64,000 nt of DNA, taken from contig NZ_CALFYO010000020.1 in the NCBI RefSeq assembly GCF_937952055.1, forward strand, positions 310,001 through 374,000, in the 5' to 3' direction. Made by a program: the position numbers and the translations under genes. Each line of letters opens with the position of its first letter. Within the stretch, counting starts at the first letter, position 1. Positions 49,854-58,961 of this stretch are shown here, piece after piece. Below the pieces are notes generated by a model. It was not told the DNA's origin. It ran no database searches and saw nothing but the letters and a program-made list of their open reading frames with translations. Source of the DNA: an uncultured Piscinibacter sp. GTDB lineage: Bacteria; Pseudomonadota; Gammaproteobacteria; Burkholderiales; Burkholderiaceae_C.

Positions 49854-51097
49854 GCCGGCATTTTCGCCGTCGCGCCCTGCGTGCGCGCCACACGCACGCC
49901 GACCAGGGCGGCCGACACCACACCGCCGACCAGGGCCAGCGCCGCACCGCTGAACACGCCCGAGGGCGACCCATGGTCGAGGATGGCGCCGAACACCGGC
50001 GCAGCCAGCGCGAAGCCGAGGTCCAGCCCCGAATAGACGGTTCCGTAGACGCGCCCGGTGGCACCGGGCGGCGCGGCGCGCTTGATCAGCATGTCGCGCG
50101 AGGGGCCGGCCAGTCCGGTGCCGAAGCCGGCCAGCGCAGCCAGCGCCGCCGCCAGCAGCCCGGGCAGCGTGGGCAGGCCGGCGAGGAAGAGCAGCAGCGC
50201 CGCGCCCAGCAGGCAGGCGCCGATGGTGCGCTCCAGCCGCTCGCCGCGCGCGGCGAGGAAGCCCCCCACCACCATGCCCGCCGCACCGCAGAGCATGAAG
50301 CCGGTGACGACGAACGAGGTGATCGACAGCGGAAGCTCATGCAGCTTCTGCAACGCAGGGCCGGCGAAACTCTGCACCGCCGACAGCGCGCAGGTCGACC
50401 AGAAGAAGAAGGAGAAGCACAGCCACACCGAGGGCAGGCGCAGGAAGGCGAGCGGGTGTTCGGCAGTCGCGGTGGCCGGCAGGCCGGACGCGGCGTGCGG
50501 CCATCCGACCGAGCGGTCGTCGATGGCGCGCCGGTTCGCGACCAGCGTCGCCAGCACCAGCATCGCCCAGGCCGCCGCACCGGCGGCGGCCCAGCGCCAC
50601 GAGCCCGTCGCCGCCGTGAGCGCAGTCATGAACACCGGCGCAGCCGCCCAGCCCAGGTTGCCCGAGATGCCGTGCACCGAGAAGGCATGCCCCAGCCTTG
50701 GCTGCGAGACACGCTTGTTGAGGATGGTGAAGTCCACCGGGTGGAACGGAGAATTGCCCAGTCCGGACAGTGCCGCGGCGAGCATCAGTCCGCCATAACC
50801 CTGCGCGGTGGCCGCCGCCAGCGCCGCCAGCGCGAAGCAGGACAGTGCCGCGAACAGCACCGGCCGTGCGCCGACACGGTCGACGAGGAAACCGGCAAGC
50901 GCCTGGCCAATGCCGGAGATGACGAAGAAGGTGCTGACCAGCAGCCCCAGTTCGGCGTAGCTCAGGCCGAAGTCCCGGATGAACAGCGGGAACAGCGGCG
51001 GCAGCAGCATGTGGAAGAAGTGCGACGTGCCATGCGCCAGGCCGACCAGGCCGATGGTGCGGGCATCGTCGCGCAGGGGAACGGTGGAAGCGGTCAT
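49850..51097 (-). CDS. MFS transporter
   Basis: 415 aa with about 12 membrane spans; the loop 2-3 motif appears as GFLVDRVGARPVLF. A fosmidomycin-resistance-like or general sugar/aromatic MFS identity cannot be fixed. It ends in a 4-bp overlap with the TPP-enzyme gene and is divergent from an AraC regulator (91 bp between starts), which probably controls the two-gene operon. Confidence 0.88.
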   Translation of the reverse strand: MTASTVPLRDDARTIGLVGLAHGTSHFFHMLLPPLFPLFIRDFGLSYAELGLLVSTFFVISGIGQALAGFLVDRVGARPVLFAALSCFALAALAAATAQGYGGLMLAAALSGLGNSPFHPVDFTILNKRVSQPRLGHAFSVHGISGNLGWAAAPVFMTALTAATGSWRWAAAGAAAWAMLVLATLVANRRAIDDRSVGWPHAASGLPATATAEHPLAFLRLPSVWLCFSFFFWSTCALSAVQSFAGPALQKLHELPLSITSFVVTGFMLCGAAGMVVGGFLAARGERLERTIGACLLGAALLLFLAGLPTLPGLLAAALAALAGFGTGLAGPSRDMLIKRAAPPGATGRVYGTVYSGLDLGFALAAPVFGAILDHGSPSGVFSGAALALVGGVVSAALVGVRVARTQGATAKMPA

Positions 51098-51188
51098 CGC
51101 GGTTGGGTGCAGCCGAGGACTCTGACTCTAGGCGCCGGGACTGCGTCGCAGTTACGATAGAAGGTCAATCGCTGTCGAGAATCTGCCA

Positions 51189-52031
51189 ATGCCTGCCCAC
51201 CGCGCCGCGCGCGCCCGCCGCTCGAGCGTGCCGCCGATCGATCCGCTGGCCTACGCACCCACGCCGGCGCGGCCGCTGCGCGCCAAGCTGCGACGCCTGC
51301 GCGCCGCCACGCGCGTCGAGCCGCACAGCCATCCCTGGGCGCAGGTGGCCATGTCGGCCACCGGAGTGATCCGCATGAACGCCGGCCGCAGTACCTACCT
51401 CGTGCCGCCGTCGCGCGCCCTCTGGATCCCGCCCGGCGTGGAGCATGTCGTCACGGTGCTGGAGGACGCGGAGATCCGCACGCTGTATGTGCACCCCAGC
51501 GCGCGCTTCTTCGGCCCTGAGGCCGAGACGCCCTTCCAGCGCTGGCCGGCGTGTCGTGTGCTCGAGGTGTCGCCGCTGCTGCGCGAACTGGTGGCGCACC
51601 TCGACACCGCGCCGGGGGCATGCGCCTTCGATGAACGCGAGGCCTGCCTCGCCGCGCTGATCCTCGATGAGCTGCGGCGCGCCGCGCCGGTGCGCCTCGG
51701 CGTGGACCTGCCGCTCGACAAGCGCCTGCGCCAGCTGTGCGAGGCGGTGCTCGACGAGCCGACGCGCTGGGCGACGCTGGAGGATTGGTCGCGACAGGCC
51801 GGTGCCAGCCCGCGCACGGTGGCGCGCCTGTTCCGCAGCGAGTTGGGCACCACCTTCCTGCAGTGGCGGCAGCAGGTGCTGCTCGCGCATGCGCTGGCGC
51901 TGGCGGCGCGCAAGCTGCCGATGGCCACGATCGCCGCGGAGCTGGGTTACGCCAGCGCCAGTGCCTTCAGCGCGATGGTCAAGCGGACGCTGGGCGCGCC
52001 GCCGACCCGCTTCTTCGCCCAGGCCCCCTGA
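51189..52031 (+). CDS. AraC-family transcriptional regulator
   Basis: 280 aa. N-terminal cupin-like sensor (EPHSHPWAQVAMSATGVIRMNAG; PPGVEHVV) and C-terminal double helix-turn-helix (LEDWSRQAGASPRTVARLFRSELGTTFLQWRQQ; MATIAAELGYASASAFSAMVKRTLGAPPTRF). It is close to the NimR/YdeO-like cupin AraC group. It is placed divergently to the MFS/TPP-enzyme operon and is the likely regulator of it. Confidence 0.92.
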   Translation: MPAHRAARARRSSVPPIDPLAYAPTPARPLRAKLRRLRAATRVEPHSHPWAQVAMSATGVIRMNAGRSTYLVPPSRALWIPPGVEHVVTVLEDAEIRTLYVHPSARFFGPEAETPFQRWPACRVLEVSPLLRELVAHLDTAPGACAFDEREACLAALILDELRRAAPVRLGVDLPLDKRLRQLCEAVLDEPTRWATLEDWSRQAGASPRTVARLFRSELGTTFLQWRQQVLLAHALALAARKLPMATIAAELGYASASAFSAMVKRTLGAPPTRFFAQAP

Positions 52032-52162
52032 ACCCGGGGAAGCCGGTGACGCCTTGCAACATCTCTTCCATCTGTAGCGAGAATGCCCGCACGGTGTTGA
52101 ACGTAGGCTGAACAACGACGCGGAAAGCGCGATTCCCAGCTGCGTCGCCATGGAGGGAAGCC

Positions 52163-53413
52163 ATGCTGAAGTCGCTGTTCGGTGATCTTGGTTCCGCCGA
52201 AGACCCGCGTCTGCGTGCTGCCACGCCCGACGAGACCGATGGCGGGTTCGCCGCCACCGCCATCCTGGAGAGCGTCGCCACCGAAGTGAACGAGCGCGGC
52301 CAGATGGTCGACCGCCATGTGCGCGACCTGGTCGTCACCGGCTCGCCGGCCGCCGCCATCCGCGAGCACTTCGCCGCCACGCGCGCCGACCTGGGAGCCG
52401 CCACGCGGCAGATCACCTTGCTCGACCCGACGGGCGTGTGGGCCTCGGCGGTCATCAAGGCCCTGTCCGACGCTGGCGGCCAGCCGGTCGAGCGGCTGCA
52501 CTTGCGCGAGCACACCACGCTGAAGACGCTGGCGTTGATCGAACGCACCAGCCTCGTGCGCCGCCACGAGGAGAAGCTCAACCTCTACCACGCCGACGTG
52601 CGCGAGCCCGGGCACGACAACGCCGAGATCCCGGTGGCGCTGATGGAGCACAGCCACCTCACGGCAGTCATCGTCGGGCCGATGCAGCCGCATGCCATCG
52701 ACGCTCTGCTCGCCTCGCTGAACGACGCCACGCAACTGTCCGGCTGGCGCTGTCCCAACCTGCTCTTCATGCTGCCGCCCAACGCGGTGTGGATCGCCAA
52801 CAAGATCTCCGCCGTGCGCTGGCCGGCCCGACTGCAGGTGCACGTGATCGACGAGCCCTTGATCAGTGCCTCGGCGGTCTGGAACGCGATGCTGGGCATC
52901 TGGAACCTGGTCAAGCTGCAGCCGGCCTGGGAGGCCAAGCCGGCGACGTCCGAGTTCCCGTTCAAGGTGGCCGACCTGTCCGCTTCGCCGCAGGTCAGGA
53001 CGCTGCCCGCCGCGCCGGTGGCGCGGCTCGGCCGCGCCGTGCTCGACCCGGCGCGCGCCAGGCAGGCGCTGGCCGACATGCTGCCGCTCGAGGGCATGCT
53101 CGGCTGCGCGGCGGTGGATGCCACCACCGGCCTCGTGCTCGCCCGCGAGGTGCGCGAGGATCAGCCGGTCGACATGGACGTGGTCGGCGCCGCCTGCGCG
53201 CAGATCCTGCGCGACCATCGTGCGGCATCGAACGCCATGGGCCTGGGCGGACCGGTCGAGGAGATCATGACCAGCACCAGCGCACGCCAGCAGGTCATGC
53301 GCGTCATCTCCCGCTACCCCGACGTGTTCATCGTCGCCCTGCTCGACCGCCAGCGCACCAACCTGCCGCTGGCGCGCTACAAGCTGTTGGAGCTCGACAA
53401 GGCCTTGCTCTGA
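52163..53413 (+). CDS. Uncharacterised protein with C-terminal roadblock/LC7-like domain
   Basis: 416-aa cytosolic protein with a strong GGAGG ribosome-binding site. I do not recognise the N-terminal 290 residues: a helical start, then alternating strand/helix pieces (RQITLLDPTGVWASAVIKAL; HLTAVIVGPMQPHAIDALLASL). The last 120 residues read LEGMLGCAAVDATTGLVLARE, ACAQILRDHRAASNAMGL, VMRVISRYPDVFIVALLDRQRTNLPLARYKLLELDKAL, which is the pattern of roadblock/LC7 domains. It precedes nadA by 90 bp on the same strand. In bacteria such domains often partner small GTPases; none is adjacent here. Confidence 0.8.
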   Translation: MLKSLFGDLGSAEDPRLRAATPDETDGGFAATAILESVATEVNERGQMVDRHVRDLVVTGSPAAAIREHFAATRADLGAATRQITLLDPTGVWASAVIKALSDAGGQPVERLHLREHTTLKTLALIERTSLVRRHEEKLNLYHADVREPGHDNAEIPVALMEHSHLTAVIVGPMQPHAIDALLASLNDATQLSGWRCPNLLFMLPPNAVWIANKISAVRWPARLQVHVIDEPLISASAVWNAMLGIWNLVKLQPAWEAKPATSEFPFKVADLSASPQVRTLPAAPVARLGRAVLDPARARQALADMLPLEGMLGCAAVDATTGLVLAREVREDQPVDMDVVGAACAQILRDHRAASNAMGLGGPVEEIMTSTSARQQVMRVISRYPDVFIVALLDRQRTNLPLARYKLLELDKALL

Positions 53414-53506
53414 CCCCGCCGCAGCCCCGGCGCGGCGGGGCTAACATCGCAGGTCCTGCGGGCTGCGGAGCCCGCGCACGACGGGCACCGGCCCGACCCT
53501 GCGATG
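53414..53506 (+). promoter_or_regulatory. Structured leader upstream of nadA
   Basis: First an 8-bp hairpin CCCCGCCG/CGGCGGGG (53414-53440) without a T run, probably ending the upstream gene. Then a three-way-junction-like set: an outer stem pairing 53445-53455 with 53495-53506 (11 bp, one bulge), and inner hairpins GCGGGCT-GCGG-AGCCCGC (53458-53475) and CGGGC-ACCG-GCCCG (53482-53495). The outer stem includes the nadA ATG. A TAACAT -10-like word at 53442 overlaps it, so a DNA operator is an alternative reading. Confidence 0.45.
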
Positions 53507-54610
53507 AGCCACCAAGTCCTCTACGACTACACGCGGCAGGACGCCAGCGGCGCCAGCTGCGTCGCCCATGCCTGGGCCAAGACGCCCGAACCCCTGACAC
53601 CGGACCAGCGCCGCGAGTGGAAGGCACGCGCCGCCGCGCTGCTGAAGCAGCATGGCGCCGTGCTCGTGGCGCATTACTACGTCGATGGCGACCTGCAGGA
53701 CCTGGCGCTGGAGACCGGTGGCTGCGTCGCCGATTCCCTCGAGATGGCACGCTTCGGCCGCCAACACGCCGCCAAAACGCTGGTGGTGGCCGGCGTGCGC
53801 TTCATGGGCGAGACGGCGAAGATCCTCTCGCCCGAGAAGCGCGTGCTGATGCCCGACCTCGACGCCACGTGCTCGCTCGACCTCGGCTGCCCGGCGGATC
53901 AGTTCGCCGAATTCTGCGACGCCCACCCCGACCGCACCGTGGTCGTCTATGCCAACACCAGCGCCGCGGTGAAGGCGCGCGCCGACTGGATGGTGACGAG
54001 TTCCTGCGCGCCGGCGATCGTGAAGCACCTGAAGGAGCGCGGCGAGAAGATCCTCTGGGCGCCGGACCGCCATCTCGGCCGCTACATCCAGGAACAGACC
54101 GGCGCCGACATGCTGTCGTGGCACGGCGAATGCATCGTGCACGACGAGTTCAAGGGCCTGGAGCTCGAACTGCTGCGCAAGGAGCACCCCGGCGCCAAGG
54201 TGCTGGTGCACCCGGAGTCGCCGCAAAGCGTGGTCGCGCAGGCCGATGTGGTCGGCTCGACGACGCAGATCCTCAACGCCGTGCTCAGCCTCGATGCGCA
54301 GACCTTCATCATCGCCACCGACAACGGCCTGATGCACCGCATCCGCCAGCTTGCGCCGGACAAGACGCTGCTGGAAGCGCCCACCGCCGGACGCAGCGCC
54401 ACCTGCAAGAGCTGCGCGCACTGCCCATGGATGGCGATGAACGCCCTGCAGGGCGTGGTGCATGCGCTCGAGCATGGCAGCGGAGAGATCGCCGTCGACG
54501 AGACGGTCCGTGCGAAGGCGCTGGGCTGCATCGAGCGCATGCTCGACTTCACCGCGAAGAACGCGGCGGCGCCGGCGCCTGCCTTCGTGAAGCACATCGG
54601 ACCCGCCTGA
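53504..54610 (+). CDS. nadA: Quinolinate synthase
   Basis: 368 aa. Condenses iminoaspartate with dihydroxyacetone phosphate to quinolinate using a [4Fe-4S] cluster. Cluster and active-site Cys lie in DATCSLDLGCPADQF, VTSSCAPAIV and ATCKSCAHCPWM (CxxCxxC). VLVAHYYVDGDLQDLA and MPDLDATCSL are typical. It starts inside the 3' arm of the leader stem and is followed by nadC after 2 bp. nadB is not in the window. Confidence 0.96.
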   Translation: MSHQVLYDYTRQDASGASCVAHAWAKTPEPLTPDQRREWKARAAALLKQHGAVLVAHYYVDGDLQDLALETGGCVADSLEMARFGRQHAAKTLVVAGVRFMGETAKILSPEKRVLMPDLDATCSLDLGCPADQFAEFCDAHPDRTVVVYANTSAAVKARADWMVTSSCAPAIVKHLKERGEKILWAPDRHLGRYIQEQTGADMLSWHGECIVHDEFKGLELELLRKEHPGAKVLVHPESPQSVVAQADVVGSTTQILNAVLSLDAQTFIIATDNGLMHRIRQLAPDKTLLEAPTAGRSATCKSCAHCPWMAMNALQGVVHALEHGSGEIAVDETVRAKALGCIERMLDFTAKNAAAPAPAFVKHIGPA

Positions 54611-54612
54611 CC

Positions 54613-55479
54613 ATGTTCGAGTTCAACGAGACGCTGGATCAGGCCCGCGCGCGAAACATCCGGGATGCGCTGGCCGAGGACATCGGCCGCGGCGACTGGA
54701 CGGCGCGTCTGGTGCCCGAGTCGCAGCGGGTGCGCTCGCGCGTGATCGTGCGCGAGGCGGCGGTGCTGTGCGGCCGCGACTGGTTCGACGGCTGCGTGCT
54801 CGCGCTCGACCCGCAGGCGCGCATCTCCTGGCGCGCCGACGAGGGAGCGCGGCTGCGCGCCGGCGACACGTTGTGCGAGATCGAGGCCAACGCGCGCGCC
54901 CTGCTCTCCGCCGAGCGTCCGGCGCTCAATTTCCTGCAGCTGCTGTGCGCCACCGCGACGCTGACGCGCGCCCATGTCGACGCGATCGCCGGCGCCTCTT
55001 CGAATCCGCGCGGCTGCGCCATCCTCGACACGCGCAAGACGCTGCCGGGGCTGCGCCAGGCGCAGAAGTACGCGGTGCGCGTCGGCGGCGGCCGCAACCA
55101 GCGCCTCGCCCTGTGGCACGGCATCCTGATCAAGGAGAACCACATCGCCGCCGCCGGCGGCATCGCGCAGGTGCTGGCGCAGGCGCGCGCGCTCGAGGCC
55201 GATGTGGAGATCCAGATCGAGGTCGAGTCGCTCGAGCAGCTGGCCGAGGCACTGGACCACGGCGCCACCAGTGTGATGCTCGACAACTTCGACCTCACCG
55301 GCATGCGCCGCGCGGTGGCGCTCACCGCCGGCCGCGCCGAGCTGGAGGTCTCCGGCGGCGTGCAGCTCGAACAGTTGCGGGCGATCGCCGAGACCGGCGT
55401 GGACCGCATCTCGATCGGCGCGCTGACGAAGAACGTCCGCGCGGTCGACCTGTCGATGCGCGTCATCGAGCGGCTCTGA
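54613..55479 (+). CDS. nadC: Nicotinate-nucleotide diphosphorylase (carboxylating)
   Basis: 288 aa. Converts quinolinate and PRPP to nicotinate mononucleotide. ALAEDIGRGDWTARL, ERPALNFLQLLCATATLT, DTRKTLPGLRQAQKYAVRVGGG, LIKENHIAAAGG and the barrel end VEVSGGVQLEQLRAIAETGVDRISIGALT are all present. It forms an operon with nadA. The ATG at 54613 lies 2 bp after the nadA stop. Confidence 0.96.
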   Translation: MFEFNETLDQARARNIRDALAEDIGRGDWTARLVPESQRVRSRVIVREAAVLCGRDWFDGCVLALDPQARISWRADEGARLRAGDTLCEIEANARALLSAERPALNFLQLLCATATLTRAHVDAIAGASSNPRGCAILDTRKTLPGLRQAQKYAVRVGGGRNQRLALWHGILIKENHIAAAGGIAQVLAQARALEADVEIQIEVESLEQLAEALDHGATSVMLDNFDLTGMRRAVALTAGRAELEVSGGVQLEQLRAIAETGVDRISIGALTKNVRAVDLSMRVIERL

Positions 55480-55578
55480 GATCGGTCGAACTGGGGCGAC
55501 ACGGCGCCGCTTATCGGGTCTCCGTAGCTCGGAGGTCGGCCTAGAGTGGCATGCACCGCCGTTCCGCGAGGCCCCGCC

Positions 55579-55866
55579 ATGAGTGCCGACTTCGAGTCGA
55601 TCTTCAACCACCACGAGCGCGCCGTGTACGAGACCGTGAGGGCGCAGGCCGCGCGCTTCCCGCACATGGCCACGCCCGAATTGCTGGCCGACATCGCCTG
55701 CGTGACCCTGAACCGACTGCCGCCGCGCTACATCCGCCACGAGGTGGATTTCGCTTTCTACCTGACCGACAGGGAGCGCGGCGAGAACGAACGCGCCATC
55801 GCCGAGGCCGTCAACTTCGCCTTCGAATTCGTGCAGGCCCGCCGGGCCATGAGAGCGCGCGTCTGA
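55579..55866 (+). CDS. ComFB-family small protein
   Basis: 95 aa. FNHHERAVYETVRAQAARFPHMATPELLADIACVTLNRLPPRYIRHEVDFAFYL matches the late-competence ComFB family, including the conserved ALNRLPPRY-like block. ComFB-type proteins in cyanobacteria have been reported to bind c-di-GMP; whether that holds here is unknown. It stands alone, 99 bp after nadC, and converges with the RND permease gene (4 bp apart). Confidence 0.85.
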   Translation: MSADFESIFNHHERAVYETVRAQAARFPHMATPELLADIACVTLNRLPPRYIRHEVDFAFYLTDRERGENERAIAEAVNFAFEFVQARRAMRARV

Positions 55867-55870
55867 CTTC

Positions 55871-58800
55871 CTAGTGCACCGGCGCCGTGTCGGGCGCCTC
55901 GGGCGTGGTGATCTCGCCCGGCACGCCCCGGCGCGCGAACAGCGTGTACATCGTCGGCACGACGAAGATGGTGAGCAGCGTGCCGAAGCTCATGCCGCCG
56001 ACGATCACCCAGCCGATCTGCTGGCGGCTCTCGGCGCCCGCACCGCTGGCCAGCGCCAGGGGCAGCGCACCCAGCACCATGGCCGCCGTGGTCATCAGGA
56101 TGGGCCGCAGGCGCAGCGCGGCCGCCTCGACCACCGCGGTGCGGATGTCGCGCCCCTGCTGGCGCAGCTGGTTGCTGAACTCGACGATCAGGATGCCGTG
56201 CTTGGTGATGAGCCCGACCAGCGTGATCAGGCCGATCTGCGAATAGACGTTGAGCGTACCGCCGCTGAGGTGCATCGCGCCCAGGGCGCCGACCATCGAC
56301 AGCGGCACCGCGAGCATGATCACGAAGGGGTCGACGAAGCTCTCGAACTGCGCCGACAGCACGAGAAAGATGAACAGCAGGGCCAGCACGAACACCAGTC
56401 CGAGCGCACCGCTGGACGCGCGGAGTTCGCGCGACACGCCGTTCAGTTCGGTCGAGTAGCCCGGCTTGAGCACCCTGGCCGCCGTCGCGTCCATGAACTG
56501 CAGCGCCTCGCCGAGCGCGTAGCCCGGCGCGAGGTTGGCGGTGATGGTCACCGAGCGCCTCTGGTTGAAGTGGTTCAGCTCGCGCGGGCTGACCGATTCC
56601 TTCACCGTCACCAGCGACGCCAGCGGCACCATCACATCGCCGCGGCCGCGCACGAACATCCTGTCGATGTCCTCCGGCGTGGTGCGGCCGCGCCCCTCCG
56701 TCTGCACGATCACGTCGTACTGCTCGGCGTCGCGCTTGTAGCGGGTCACGTTGCGCCCGCCGAGCAGTGTCTCGATGGTGCGCGCCACCTGATCCACGGC
56801 GATGCCGGCGTCGGCCGCCCGGTCGCGGTCGACCTGGATGAACAGTTCCGGCTTGTTCAGCCGCAGATCGACGTCGGGCTGCACGATGCCCGGGTTCTTC
56901 GCCATCTCGGCGACCATCTGCTGCGCCACCTCTGCCATGGCGGGGTAGCTGTCGGAACTGACGATGACGAAGTTGATCGGCCGCTCGCGGAATCCCTGGC
57001 CGAGCGACGGAGGCGTCACCGGAAAGGCGGACACGCCGGGCAGCTGCGCGAACCGAGGCTGCAGATCCTGAACCAGCTGCGGCGTGCGGCGCTCGCGCTC
57101 GTTCCAGTCGATGGTGCGCAGGATCGCGATGCCCTGAGACACGGTCGGGTTGCCGGTCACGACGAAGACGCGGTCGAACTCGGGATATTCCATGGCGTTG
57201 CGCTCGAGCGCCTGCATGTAGCGCTGCGTGTACTCCAGCGTCGAGCCGTCGGGTGCGTTCACCGAGGTGAAGATCACGCCGCGGTCCTCCTGCGGTGCGA
57301 GTTCGCTCCTTGCGTTCTTGAACAGCCACCAGCTCGCCGCGCCGCAGGCCAGCATCACCAGCATCACCAGCCCGCGGCGCAGCAGCACCCAGCGCAGGGC
57401 CACCTCGTAGCGTCGGCTCAGACCGACCAGCAGCGACTCCATCAAGCGGTCGAAGCGGCTGGGCGCCGGGTTGTGGCGCAGCAGCTTGCTGCACATCATC
57501 GGCGTGAGCGTCAACGCGACGAATCCGGAAACGATCACCGCGCCAGCGAGCGTCAGCGCGAATTCGATGAACAGCCGCCCGGTGCGCCCCGGCGTGAAGG
57601 CCAGCGGCGCATAGACGGCGGCCAGCGTCATCGTCATCGCCACCACCGCGAAGCCGACTTCCCTGGCCCCTTTCAGCGCCGCCTGGAATGGCGTCAGCCC
57701 CTCCTCGACATGACGGAAGATGTTCTCCAGCATGACGATCGCGTCGTCGACCACCAAGCCGATGGCCAGCACGAGCGCGAGCAATGTCAGCGTGTTGACG
57801 GTGAATCCCGCCGCCGCCATCAGGCCGAAGGCACCGATCAGGCTGACCGGAATGGTGACCAGGGGAATGACCGAAGCGCGCAGCGTGCGCAGGAACACGA
57901 ACACCACCAGCGCGACGAGCAGCACGGCCTCGGCGATGGTGGTGTAGACCGACTTGATCGAACGGTCGATGAACACCGAGTTGTCGTTGGCCAGCCGCAC
58001 GGTCACGCCGGCCGGCAGGTCCTGCTGGATCTTCGGCAGGATGCCGCGCACGTCGGCGGCGACTTCCAGCGGGTTGGCGGTGGCCTGGCGCACTACGCCC
58101 ATGGACACCGCCGGCACGCCGTTCAGGCGCACGCTGGAGCGTTCGCTCGCCGCGGCCTGCTCGACGCGCGCCACGTCGCGAAGGCGCACCACGTGACCGC
58201 TGGCGCTCTTCAGCGTGATGTCGGCGAACTGCGCCGGCGTGGTCAGGTCGGTCCGCGCGGTGACGCTGAACTCGCGCTGCCGGCTCTCGATGCGCCCGGC
58301 CGGCACCTCGAGGTTCTGCCTGCGCAGCGCGTCCTCGACGTCCTGCACCGTCAGCCGGTAGGCGGCAAGCTTGTCCGGATCGACCCAGATGCGCATCGAG
58401 AACAGGCGGTCGCCGTTGATGTTGACGTTCGCCACCCCCGGCACGGTCTGCAGCCTTGGCTTGACGATGCGGTTGATCAGGTCGGTGATCTCCAGCGCCG
58501 ACAGCGTCTCGCTGCTGAAGGCGATCCACACCGTCGGGGTGGCATCGGCCTCCACCTTGGAGATGACCGGCTCGTCGATCGCGTCCGGCAGACGGCCGCG
58601 CACGCGCGAGACGCGGTCGCGCACGTCCGCGGCGGCATCTTCCGGGCTCTTGCTGAGCTTGAAGCGCGCCGTGATCTGGCTCTGCTCGGCGCGCGACACC
58701 GAGGTGATGATGTCCACGCCTTCGATGCCGGAGATCGAGTCCTCCAGCGGCTTGGTGACCTGCGACTCGATCACCTCCGACGAAGCACCGGTCAGCTGGG

Positions 58801-58945
58801 TGGTCACGTTGACCACCGGTTCGTCGATGCGCGGGTACTCGCGCACCTGCAGACCCTGGAACGACACCGCGCCGATCAGCACCAGCAGCAGCGACATCAC
58901 GGTGGCGAAGACCGGACGGCGGATCGACGTCTCGGACAGCTTCAT
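55871..58945 (-). CDS. RND multidrug efflux permease (HAE1 family)
   Basis: 1024 aa, normal length. N-terminus KLSETSIRRPVFATVMSLLL, two large periplasmic loops, 12 spans, and the proton-relay motif LAIGLVVDDAIVMLENI in TM4 with the Asp pair. The C-terminal half repeats the pattern (GLITKHGILIVEFSNQL; MSFGTLLTIFVVPTMYTLFA). It works with the adaptor gene 16 bp upstream to export drugs or other amphiphiles; an outer-membrane channel gene is not adjacent and may be shared. Confidence 0.95.
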   Translation of the reverse strand: MKLSETSIRRPVFATVMSLLLVLIGAVSFQGLQVREYPRIDEPVVNVTTQLTGASSEVIESQVTKPLEDSISGIEGVDIITSVSRAEQSQITARFKLSKSPEDAAADVRDRVSRVRGRLPDAIDEPVISKVEADATPTVWIAFSSETLSALEITDLINRIVKPRLQTVPGVANVNINGDRLFSMRIWVDPDKLAAYRLTVQDVEDALRRQNLEVPAGRIESRQREFSVTARTDLTTPAQFADITLKSASGHVVRLRDVARVEQAAASERSSVRLNGVPAVSMGVVRQATANPLEVAADVRGILPKIQQDLPAGVTVRLANDNSVFIDRSIKSVYTTIAEAVLLVALVVFVFLRTLRASVIPLVTIPVSLIGAFGLMAAAGFTVNTLTLLALVLAIGLVVDDAIVMLENIFRHVEEGLTPFQAALKGAREVGFAVVAMTMTLAAVYAPLAFTPGRTGRLFIEFALTLAGAVIVSGFVALTLTPMMCSKLLRHNPAPSRFDRLMESLLVGLSRRYEVALRWVLLRRGLVMLVMLACGAASWWLFKNARSELAPQEDRGVIFTSVNAPDGSTLEYTQRYMQALERNAMEYPEFDRVFVVTGNPTVSQGIAILRTIDWNERERRTPQLVQDLQPRFAQLPGVSAFPVTPPSLGQGFRERPINFVIVSSDSYPAMAEVAQQMVAEMAKNPGIVQPDVDLRLNKPELFIQVDRDRAADAGIAVDQVARTIETLLGGRNVTRYKRDAEQYDVIVQTEGRGRTTPEDIDRMFVRGRGDVMVPLASLVTVKESVSPRELNHFNQRRSVTITANLAPGYALGEALQFMDATAARVLKPGYSTELNGVSRELRASSGALGLVFVLALLFIFLVLSAQFESFVDPFVIMLAVPLSMVGALGAMHLSGGTLNVYSQIGLITLVGLITKHGILIVEFSNQLRQQGRDIRTAVVEAAALRLRPILMTTAAMVLGALPLALASGAGAESRQQIGWVIVGGMSFGTLLTIFVVPTMYTLFARRGVPGEITTPEAPDTAPVH

Positions 58946-58961
58946 TGCCGCGGGCTCACGC

